6,286 nt of DNA. Origin: an uncultured Lachnospiraceae bacterium. GTDB lineage: Bacteria; Bacillota; Clostridia; Lachnospirales; Lachnospiraceae. Under the pieces are notes generated by a model, which did not search any database, had not been told where the DNA came from, and worked only from the letters and a program-made list of their open reading frames with translations. Position 1 is the stretch's first letter; each line of letters opens with the position of its first letter. The position numbers were made by a program, and so were the translations under genes. The DNA lies in assembly GCA_910585895.1 (NCBI GenBank), contig CAJUHY010000090.1, forward strand, positions 1 to 6,286, read 5' to 3'. Of this stretch, positions 1-6,211 are shown one piece after another.

Positions 1-6
1 CACCCC
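1..6 (-). promoter_or_regulatory. Probable ribosome binding site of the gene after cheA
   Basis: GGGGTG on the minus strand immediately follows the cheA TAG and runs to the window edge. It resembles the other binding sites in this operon, so another gene very likely starts just outside. By synteny that would be cheW, but no coding sequence is visible. Confidence 0.45.
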
Positions 7-2142
7 CTAAAATAATGTATTCACATCCAGGATTAAGGCAACCTCGCCATCACCCAGGACAGTCGCACCGCTGATAATCTTAGTGCTGTTGTTTATATAT
101 TTGCCAAGGGACTTGATTACAATTTCCTGCTGTCCATCCAACTCATCTACAATCAGTCCAGCAAACTTATCCCCCTTACGCACAATAATTACCGTGAGGC
201 TGTCTCGCTCTTTCTCATCTGGCTCACAATCGAGAAGCTGATCCAGACGTACCAGAGGAATGACCATACCGCGAATATGGATGACTTCTTTTGCCTGAAC
301 AAACTTAATCTCATCCGGTGCGATTTCTTCAATCGTCTCAATGGAGCCCAGTGAAATTGCATATTTCTCACCACGTACTTCCACCATCAATGCCTGAATG
401 ATTGCCAATGTTAAGGGCAGGCGTACAATAAACTTAGAACCTTCCCCAAGGACACTCTTAACTTCTACATCACCGCCAAGTGCTTCAATATTGGACTTCA
501 CCACGTCAAGTCCCACACCGCGCCCGGAAATGTCTGAAATCTTCTTTGCCATGGAAAAACTGGGCATAAACAGAAAATCAATAATTTCTTTCTGGCTCAA
601 AGCTGCGCCCTGCTCTGGTGTAATCAGACCACGCTCAATCGCTTTACTCTTAACATTTTCTGTATCAATACCATTACCGTCATCACTTACTTCAATGATA
701 ACGTTATTTCCTTCCTGGAAAGCATTCAGGTGTATAGTGCCGACCTCAGGCTTACCTCTCTTCCTGCGGACTTCGCCGTTTTCCAGCCCATGGTCTGCAG
801 AATTACGAAGCAAATGCTGCAAAGGATCGCCTATCTGGTCCACAACTGTCCTGTCGAGCTCGGTATCCTCACCAGTCATATGTAGTTCCATCTTCTTATC
901 CAGTTTCTTGGAAAGGTCGCGAATCATCCGCGGGAATTTCTGTACCACGCTCTCGATTGGTACCATACGGACTTTCATGACAGATTCATGAAGCCCGGTT
1001 GTAATACGTTCCAGATATTCAATCTGCTCATGGAACGCCTGAGAATTGGCGCTTCCTGTATTTCCATCTGAAGTTGCTCCAATGGAAACCAGGGAGTTCT
1101 TAGCAATGATTAATTCGCTTACCTGATTCATCAAGGCATCAAGCTTTTCTATATCAACACGGACCGTGCGGTTTGTCACCGGCTTACCAGGCGTTGATTT
1201 CTTTGCTGCCGGGGCAGACTGAACTGCTGGCGCGGGGGCAGATTGAACTGCTGGTGCAGCGCTCTTCTCCTCTGCTTTCTTCTCCTCCGCCTTTTTCTCT
1301 GCAGCTTTCGCTTCTGCAACTTCACGTTTCTCCGCAGCTGCAGTCAACTCATTGTATGTAATCTTCTCACCGATTACTTTTTCAATTTCTGAAACGGCCT
1401 GCCCAACTTCCATAATCTTTGTCAGGTCTTCATTGCTCACCATATAGAAACTGAAATCAAATTCAAATTTCTCATCTTCAATATCCTGGGAACTGGGATT
1501 ATATACGATAATATTACCGAAGTCTTCCACAGCTTTAAATACAAGAAAAGCACGTGCTGCTTTTAACAGACACTCCTCCTGAATAAATACGCTCAATCCG
1601 TATATATTCATGCCTTTCTTTTCTGCTTCCCTCAATTCCTCTTTGGCCTTCTCAGGAAATTCCATTTCCAGATATTTCTTAGGATATTTTTCATTCCCGA
1701 CAGCCTTTTTCTCTTCTGCTGACGCCGGTTTCTTTTCTTCAACAGGCTCATTTCCTGTTCCGGCAGCCAAAATCTCATTCAATTCCTTGATAATCGCTTC
1801 ATTGTCATCAGTTCCCTCGTCAGAACTCTCCTTGACATTATCCAGATATGCTTCAATGGCATCCAGACATTGGAACAATACGTCCACCAGACTGCTGTTA
1901 ACACTCATATTGCCGCTGCGGACTTCCTGAAACACATTTTCCATGTCATGGGTCAGGCGCTGCATACGCTTAAATCCCATGGTTCCCGCCATTCCCTTTA
2001 AGGAATGCGCCGCACGGAAAATCTCATTAATCACATCCATATTCTCCGGCTCTTTTTCCAGAGTCATGATACAATCTGACAAAATCTGTAAATGTCCATT
2101 GGTTTCATCAATAAAAATCTCAAGATATTGGCTTACATCCAT
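7..2142 (-). CDS. cheA: CheA, chemotaxis sensor histidine kinase
   Basis: A 711-residue soluble kinase. It forms arrays with chemoreceptors and CheW, autophosphorylates, and passes phosphate to CheY and CheB. P1 Hpt domain ~1-105 with phospho-acceptor H46 in AAHSLKGMAG. A P2-like CheY/CheB-docking domain lies at ~157-265. A low-complexity A/E/K/P/Q linker (~268-322) contains KKAEE twice and PAVQSAPA twice. P3 dimerisation ~325-395. P4 ATPase ~396-578: N box HLLRNSADHG (N447), G1 DDGNGID (487-493), F box LFMPSFS (524-530), G2 GRGVGLDVV (540-548). P5 CheW-like domain ~580-711, ending ALILDVNTLF. All catalytic boxes are present, so the enzyme should be active. Length is in the normal range (E. 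coli CheA is 654 and B. subtilis CheA about 670 residues). It starts one base after the cheB stop and ends with TAG at 9-7. Confidence 0.98.
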   Translation of the reverse strand: MDVSQYLEIFIDETNGHLQILSDCIMTLEKEPENMDVINEIFRAAHSLKGMAGTMGFKRMQRLTHDMENVFQEVRSGNMSVNSSLVDVLFQCLDAIEAYLDNVKESSDEGTDDNEAIIKELNEILAAGTGNEPVEEKKPASAEEKKAVGNEKYPKKYLEMEFPEKAKEELREAEKKGMNIYGLSVFIQEECLLKAARAFLVFKAVEDFGNIIVYNPSSQDIEDEKFEFDFSFYMVSNEDLTKIMEVGQAVSEIEKVIGEKITYNELTAAAEKREVAEAKAAEKKAEEKKAEEKSAAPAVQSAPAPAVQSAPAAKKSTPGKPVTNRTVRVDIEKLDALMNQVSELIIAKNSLVSIGATSDGNTGSANSQAFHEQIEYLERITTGLHESVMKVRMVPIESVVQKFPRMIRDLSKKLDKKMELHMTGEDTELDRTVVDQIGDPLQHLLRNSADHGLENGEVRRKRGKPEVGTIHLNAFQEGNNVIIEVSDDGNGIDTENVKSKAIERGLITPEQGAALSQKEIIDFLFMPSFSMAKKISDISGRGVGLDVVKSNIEALGGDVEVKSVLGEGSKFIVRLPLTLAIIQALMVEVRGEKYAISLGSIETIEEIAPDEIKFVQAKEVIHIRGMVIPLVRLDQLLDCEPDEKERDSLTVIIVRKGDKFAGLIVDELDGQQEIVIKSLGKYINNSTKIISGATVLGDGEVALILDVNTLF
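1207..1254 (-). repeat. Two 24-bp tandem repeats coding PAVQSAPA in the CheA linker
   Basis: Bases 1231-1254 and 1207-1230 differ at only a few positions and encode identical octapeptides (CheA residues 297-304 and 305-312). The unit is a multiple of three, so copy changes keep the frame. It sits in the flexible P2-P3 linker, where length variation is tolerated. Confidence 0.8.
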
Positions 2143-2143
2143 A

Positions 2144-3241
2144 CTACTGTACCCCCACCATCTTTATTATTGTGTGTGCAATTTCAGTCAAGGGAACTAC
2201 TTCATCTACAACGCCCGCCTCGGCAATCGCCTTGGGCATTCCGTATACTACACAGCTTGCGGCATCCTGGGAAATCACATATATGTTCTTTTTCTGCATC
2301 AAAGAGAGTATGCCGCCTGTGCCATCGGAACCCATTCCGGTGAGCACTACGCAGACAATCTCATCATAACCGCACGTACGCAAAGATTCATAAGTTACGT
2401 TTGCGCAAGGCCGCAGACCTCCAATCGGAGGTGCATCATTCAGCCGGACTACATGGTTTCCATCTGCCTGCTTCTTGATTTCCATATGTTTTCCACCAGG
2501 CGCAACATACACACAGCCTTTCTTTAGTACATCGCCTTCCACTGCCTCTCTGACCTCAATATCGCTGAGTTCATCCAGACGGTCTGCCATTGACTTTGTA
2601 AAACCAATCGGCATATGCTGCACCAATAACATAGGCGCATTCAAGTCCCGCGGAAGATACGGTATCACGCTCTGCAATGCCTTGGGCCCCCCCGTTGAAC
2701 AGGCAAGCGCTACCAATACTTTTTTACCGCTTGTTCCGGTACGTTCCAATTTCCTCGGTCTCTTAACCGGAAGGACTTTCACCGCACCCATTGCCTGCAC
2801 CTGCGAATTCGCCTGTGTATTTGCTTGTGCTTTGGCATCGTCAGAGCGGATAACTGCTCCCAGCATCTGAATGATTCTTCTTCGGAACTCATCACTCTTA
2901 GCTTCTATGATATTACACGGCTTTGTGATAAAATCAACGGCTCCCAGTTCCATGGCACGGATAGTTACATCCGCATCCTTTGTCGTCAAAGTACTCACCA
3001 TAATGACGGTTGCCTTAATTCCATCCTGTTGTATTTTTTCCAGTAATTCCAGTCCGTCCATCCGGGGCATATTTACATCCAGAACTACAGCATCATAAGC
3101 TACAGTCTTTAATTTCTCATATGCCTCCAGACCATCTCTGCAAACATCCTTTACCTGAAATGTACTTTCTGAATCAATTATATCACAAATAACCCTTCTC
3201 ATGAGTGCAGAGTCATCAACAACCAAAATATTTTTTTTCAT
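2144..3241 (-). CDS. cheB: CheB, chemoreceptor glutamate methylesterase/response regulator
   Basis: A 365-residue protein when started at the ATG at 3241 (MKKNILVVDDS). It removes methyl groups from receptor glutamates, and may deamidate glutamines, during adaptation; CheA-dependent phosphorylation activates it. Receiver domain ~1-125: acidic pair D9/D10, phospho-acceptor D55 in VVLDVNMPRMDG, S83/T84 and K107 in FITKP. A linker rich in A, Q and N follows (~134-170). Methylesterase domain ~173-365: catalytic S182 in ACSTGGP, H209 in VQHMP and D306 in TGMGSDGTGG. The residue two before the serine is alanine (A180) where many CheBs have glycine. Length is close to E. coli CheB (349). An in-frame ATG 13 codons upstream would overlap the PilZ gene by 35 nt and was not used. 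Codons 2-4 form a run of eight A. The gene ends one base before cheA. Confidence 0.97.
   Translation of the reverse strand: MKKNILVVDDSALMRRVICDIIDSESTFQVKDVCRDGLEAYEKLKTVAYDAVVLDVNMPRMDGLELLEKIQQDGIKATVIMVSTLTTKDADVTIRAMELGAVDFITKPCNIIEAKSDEFRRRIIQMLGAVIRSDDAKAQANTQANSQVQAMGAVKVLPVKRPRKLERTGTSGKKVLVALACSTGGPKALQSVIPYLPRDLNAPMLLVQHMPIGFTKSMADRLDELSDIEVREAVEGDVLKKGCVYVAPGGKHMEIKKQADGNHVVRLNDAPPIGGLRPCANVTYESLRTCGYDEIVCVVLTGMGSDGTGGILSLMQKKNIYVISQDAASCVVYGMPKAIAEAGVVDEVVPLTEIAHTIIKMVGVQ
2152..2159 (-). promoter_or_regulatory. Ribosome binding site of cheA
   Basis: GGTGGGGG on the minus strand, 9 nt before the cheA ATG. It lies over the last codons of cheB (..VGVQ), so cheA initiation takes place within the end of cheB. 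Confidence 0.65.
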
Positions 3242-3244
3242 ATT

Positions 3245-3253
3245 ATCACCCTT
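3245..3253 (-). promoter_or_regulatory. Ribosome binding site that fixes the cheB start
   Basis: AAGGGTGAT on the minus strand, with GGGTG 5 nt before the ATG at 3241. The TGA within it is the stop codon of the PilZ gene, so termination and initiation are physically coupled. It favours the ATG at 3241 over the in-frame ATG at 3280, which would add 13 non-homologous residues. Confidence 0.8.
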
Positions 3254-4001
3254 TTTGTCTGCGCAAACGCTCCTGCTCAAATATAAATTTAATAATCCAT
3301 TCCCTGTCCCCCGGATCCTTCATCAGAAATTTTACCCGATACTCGTATTTCTTCTGTGTATCCTTTCTCTTACCGGTATTCTTCTTAATCCGCTGGCAGG
3401 TAAGGACACATGCTACTATTTCTAACGTATAACTCATGCTCTCATTTTCTAATGGCAAAGATATTACCATATACTCTCCATCGTTCGCCGGTTCATATGC
3501 CACAAACCGCATCCCCCCGCCACTCAAATCAATCGCAATTGCCTCTTTTGCCAAATCTTCCGGATAAGTCAGCCTGTGATGCTCTTTTAATTCCTCTATG
3601 GGCGATATTTCCACTTCATTCTCCTTGATTGGCAGATAAATCATATCCAGAGCACATTCAAACCGGTAATGTTCCCTTCGCTGAAATTTCTCCAAAGGCG
3701 TCTTCGGTTCAACTAAAAGCAAATACATATTTTCCTTGATATAGCGGTTCTTAATATGTGCCACACAACGGTACATTCCCTCTTTGGTGTAAAATAAGAA
3801 TTCCAAACGGACACCAGAAGGTAAAGATGCATTCTTGCCTTCTCGTGTCGGCATATCCACTTCAATATTGCCGTCTTCCAGAATATTCTGTATTTTGCTG
3901 GCATAAGATTCCGGACGCTCTCCTGTCTTCCAGCCCTGCTCAACTTGCTGTAAAATCCGAATATCCACATTATCACCGATTTTCAAAATACCAGTATTCA
4001 T
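3246..4001 (-). CDS. YcgR-like PilZ protein, probable c-di-GMP receptor controlling motility
   Basis: A 251-residue soluble protein. Residues ~1-100 resemble the N-terminal YcgR (PilZN) beta domain, and ~106-245 form a PilZ domain. Both c-di-GMP-binding signatures are intact: RxxxR at R109-E-H-Y-R113, within QRREHYR, and DxSGGG at D158-L-S160-G-G-G163. In this family (YcgR of E. coli, YpfA/DgrA/MotI of B. subtilis) ligand-bound protein slows flagellar rotation by acting on the stator or rotor. Its position between flhG and cheB supports that role. The spacing between the two motifs is longer than usual (R113 to D158), owing to a charged stretch around 126-150. A basic loop follows at about 204-219, and the C-terminus is a basic helix. 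There is no signal peptide or membrane segment. The TGA stop lies inside the cheB ribosome binding site. Ligand binding is inferred from the motifs; the exact target is unknown. Confidence 0.93.
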   Translation of the reverse strand: MNTGILKIGDNVDIRILQQVEQGWKTGERPESYASKIQNILEDGNIEVDMPTREGKNASLPSGVRLEFLFYTKEGMYRCVAHIKNRYIKENMYLLLVEPKTPLEKFQRREHYRFECALDMIYLPIKENEVEISPIEELKEHHRLTYPEDLAKEAIAIDLSGGGMRFVAYEPANDGEYMVISLPLENESMSYTLEIVACVLTCQRIKKNTGKRKDTQKKYEYRVKFLMKDPGDREWIIKFIFEQERLRRQKG

Positions 4002-4010
4002 ATATTTTTA

Positions 4011-4017
4011 CACCTCT
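4011..4017 (-). promoter_or_regulatory. Ribosome binding site of the PilZ gene
   Basis: AGAGGTG on the minus strand, 9 nt before the ATG at 4001. It occupies most of the 20-nt gap after the flhG stop, which is the longest intergenic space in the window. Confidence 0.7.
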
Positions 4018-4021
4018 GCTT

Positions 4022-4897
4022 CTAATTTCTCTGAAAAATAAAACGAGACAATAACTGTACAATCCCTCTTTTCTCCTCCAGCGGAGCTGCCACACCATCC
4101 AGCAAATAGCTGGAAAGCTGCCCAAATGCCTTGGATGATTTGGCATCCGGATATAAAATGGTCACCGGCTGCTGCTGGCAGACTGCTTTCTCTAACAGTG
4201 CATCTTTGGGGATAATACCTAAATATTGCAGGTCTCCATTTAAAAACTGCCCTACTACAGCATTCAATTTTTCAAATATGCCAACGCCTTCTTCATCTGA
4301 AACTACACGGTTAGAAATCACTTTAATCTTGCTCTCGTTCTGTCTGAACTCTTCATTCCTATGCAGCGCTTTCAGCAGCGAATACGCATCTGTCAAAGAA
4401 CTTGGCTCAGAGGTGACAAGCAAAAGTATTTCCGGGCTTGCCATTACAAACTCCAATACATTATCAGAAATTCCAGCTCCTGTATCAACAATAATCACAT
4501 CTGCAAGTTCATCCAGTTGTTCCAGATTCCCCACCAGAAATTTGAGCTGTTCCTTCGTAAGATTATTGATTCCGGTTATTCCCGAACCACCAGAAATAAA
4601 CCCAATGCCCATAGGACCTGGCGTAATAATTTCCTTTATTGATTTCTCACGGTATATCAAATCGCTCAAGTTAAACTTAGGAATTGCACCAAACATAATT
4701 TCCACATTGGCAAGACCAAAGTCCGCATCAAAAATAATCACACGCTTCCCAAGTTTTTTCATCTGTACTGCAAGATTGACTGCCACATTAGATTTACCTA
4801 CCCCGCCTTTTCCACTGGTTACTGTGAAAATCCGCGCTTTCGGTGCAGTCTTCTGATTTTTCTTCACAATGTCTCTTAACTTTTCTGCCTGGTCCAT
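4022..4897 (-). CDS. flhG: FlhG (YlxH/FleN), MinD-like ATPase partner of FlhF
   Basis: A 291-residue P-loop ATPase of the ParA/MinD superfamily. It works with FlhF to control flagellar number and placement at the membrane. Residues 2-8 are DQAEKLR, an exact match to the DQAxxLR element with which FlhG is known to bind FlhF and stimulate its GTPase. The deviant Walker A is SGKGGVGKS (28-36) with both signature lysines, K30 and K35. The A' region is DADFGLAN (57-64), and Walker B is IIVDTGAG (135-142). The last ~14 residues (GIVQLLSRFIFQRN) mix hydrophobic and basic residues, as expected of the C-terminal amphipathic membrane-targeting helix of MinD-like proteins. Length is normal for the family. 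The gene lies 3 nt after flhF and 20 nt before the PilZ gene. ParA-type plasmid partition is excluded by the DQAxxLR motif and by context. Confidence 0.96.
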   Translation of the reverse strand: MDQAEKLRDIVKKNQKTAPKARIFTVTSGKGGVGKSNVAVNLAVQMKKLGKRVIIFDADFGLANVEIMFGAIPKFNLSDLIYREKSIKEIITPGPMGIGFISGGSGITGINNLTKEQLKFLVGNLEQLDELADVIIVDTGAGISDNVLEFVMASPEILLLVTSEPSSLTDAYSLLKALHRNEEFRQNESKIKVISNRVVSDEEGVGIFEKLNAVVGQFLNGDLQYLGIIPKDALLEKAVCQQQPVTILYPDAKSSKAFGQLSSYLLDGVAAPLEEKRGIVQLLSRFIFQRN

Positions 4898-4900
4898 AAA

Positions 4901-6211
4901 TTATTTTCCTCCAAGCAAAAGCTTTACGATATTCTGGGTATTGAAAATTTCAATATCCTCCGGCACATTCTGTCCATAAGTAGTATATGACAAATCCGCG
5001 CCAGTGTATAGCTTCATGTTCAAAATATTGCCATAACAACTGGTTTCATCTAATTTTGTAAATATCATTTTAAAATCAAAATTTGCTTTATAGATATCCG
5101 CAATCTCCAAAAGGTCTCGGTACTTCGTGGTTGCGCTTAAAACCAGATAGACCTCTTTATCAAACTCCTCCGGCACCTGGTCAATCAATTCTTTCGTCTC
5201 GCCTCGCTGTTCTTCATTCTTATGAGAGAAACCTGCCGTATCCACCAATACCAAATCGTATTCTTCGTCCTGCGCTTTCTGCAGTTCTTCATTCAGTTCT
5301 TTTGAAGAATAAACAATGTTCAAAGGCGTATCTAATATATTGGCATAAGTGCGGAGCTGTTCTGCCGCAGCAATCCGATAGGTATCAGCCGTAAACAATG
5401 CCACTTTCTTGCCTTTCTCCACCTTAAACCTGGAGGCAATCTTAGCAATCGTTGTAGTCTTTCCCACACCGGTAGGACCAATGAAAAACACTACTTTCAA
5501 TTTATGTTCGGAAAGCTTAATCGGCTGAGGCTGACCAAATTTTAAAATCATTTTCTGGTAAATGCTGGAGAGAATGTAATCAAGGCTCGCACCTTTTTTC
5601 ATAACTTTTTCAACCTCATCCATTATTTGGTTGCAATACTTCTCATTCACCTCATTCTCCAGAAGAATGCTATATATCATTTTCACAAATTTAAGATTTT
5701 CATCCATGGGAGTTTCCTTGAGAAACTCCTCCTCTTTTTGTTCCTCTGGCGGCTGCGATAATTTCTTCTCCAAAAGCGATTGCAGATTCTCCAGCTTCTC
5801 CTCAAGGTTATTATTGCTGGAATTGCTGGCAGCGCTGGTATTGACACTCTCTGCGGGAGTACCTTTCTCCTCTTTCTTCTCCTGCGGCATGGAATTGGTC
5901 CATGTACTCTCCACAGTTGCAAACACTTCCTTCATCTCCTCCGCCCTGGGAATTGAAATTGGTTCATCTGCCGCAACATTAATATTTCCTACCGTGGGCA
6001 TAGAGACCGGTGCAGCCTGCTTTAGTGACTGAGGCGGCTCGGACTCCTCAATTGCTGCCGTCACCTCGTACATGGAGGTCTTAAAAGAACGCAGCAACCC
6101 CTTTGGTTTTATCTCCTTCACATTCATAATCACTGTTCCGGTGCCAAATTCCTCCTTCGCCAGTGCAGTCGCTTCCGCTTCTGTTTTTCCTTGAAATTTT
6201 TTAATCGTCAT
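4901..6211 (-). CDS. flhF: FlhF, SRP-type GTPase for flagellar placement
   Basis: A 436-residue protein of the signal-recognition-particle GTPase family. It acts at the membrane with FlhG to determine the position and number of flagella. The N-terminus (MTIKKFQGKT, then a short basic segment to about residue 45) is typical of the FlhF B domain. Residues 50-165 form a low-complexity linker rich in P, S, N, E and K. An N-domain-like helical region spans about 170-230 and the G domain about 238-436. Nucleotide motifs: P-loop GPTGVGKTTT at 245-254; DTYRIAAAEQL at 276-286; G3 DTAG at 324-327; TKLDET at 385-390; closing-loop-like YGQNVPEDIE at 412-421. The oddity is F328 directly after DTAG, where SRP GTPases normally have arginine. 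The ATG overlaps the flhA stop (ATGA). The TAA stop is two codons upstream of the flhG ATG and in the same frame. The family call is secure. Confidence 0.97.
   Translation of the reverse strand: MTIKKFQGKTEAEATALAKEEFGTGTVIMNVKEIKPKGLLRSFKTSMYEVTAAIEESEPPQSLKQAAPVSMPTVGNINVAADEPISIPRAEEMKEVFATVESTWTNSMPQEKKEEKGTPAESVNTSAASNSSNNNLEEKLENLQSLLEKKLSQPPEEQKEEEFLKETPMDENLKFVKMIYSILLENEVNEKYCNQIMDEVEKVMKKGASLDYILSSIYQKMILKFGQPQPIKLSEHKLKVVFFIGPTGVGKTTTIAKIASRFKVEKGKKVALFTADTYRIAAAEQLRTYANILDTPLNIVYSSKELNEELQKAQDEEYDLVLVDTAGFSHKNEEQRGETKELIDQVPEEFDKEVYLVLSATTKYRDLLEIADIYKANFDFKMIFTKLDETSCYGNILNMKLYTGADLSYTTYGQNVPEDIEIFNTQNIVKLLLGGK
4908..4912 (-). promoter_or_regulatory. Ribosome binding site of flhG
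   Basis: GGAGG on the minus strand, 10 nt before the flhG ATG and lying over the glycine codons that end flhF. It supports the start at 4897. An in-frame TAA two codons upstream excludes any earlier start. Confidence 0.75.
5709..5729. repeat. 8-bp perfect inverted repeat inside flhF
   Basis: GGAGTTTC (5709-5716) and GAAACTCC (5722-5729) are perfect reverse complements separated by 5 bases. They lie in the linker-coding part of flhF (around residues EFLKETP). On the plus strand the stem is followed, six bases on, by a run of five T, which resembles an antisense terminator. On the coding (minus) strand no T run follows, so it should not stop flhF transcription. It may simply be chance imposed by codons. 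Confidence 0.5.

Noticed and set aside
398..991. Plus-strand open frame (197 codons) opposite the CheA kinase core
   Set aside because: It is a shadow of the conserved P3-P4-P5 region of cheA. The protein is serine-rich without motifs.
2417..2432. Small inverted repeat ACCTCC-AATC-GGAGGT within cheB
   Set aside because: It encodes the conserved PPIGG segment of the CheB catalytic domain and has a stem of only 6 bp with no T run. The palindrome and internal GGAGGT are best explained by codons.
1943..2527. Plus-strand open frame (194 codons) spanning the cheB/cheA junction
   Set aside because: It runs antisense across two secure genes. No domain is recognisable in the translation, and I saw no reason to prefer it over the genes it opposes.
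3713..3976. Minus-strand open frame (87 codons) overlapping the PilZ gene in another frame
   Set aside because: It lies wholly within the PilZ gene, which has intact family motifs. The product has no recognisable features.
4131..4856. Long plus-strand open frame (241 codons) opposite flhG
   Set aside because: It is antisense to a gene with all MinD-family motifs. Its translation is a low-complexity S/T/P/I-rich sequence with no recognisable domain.
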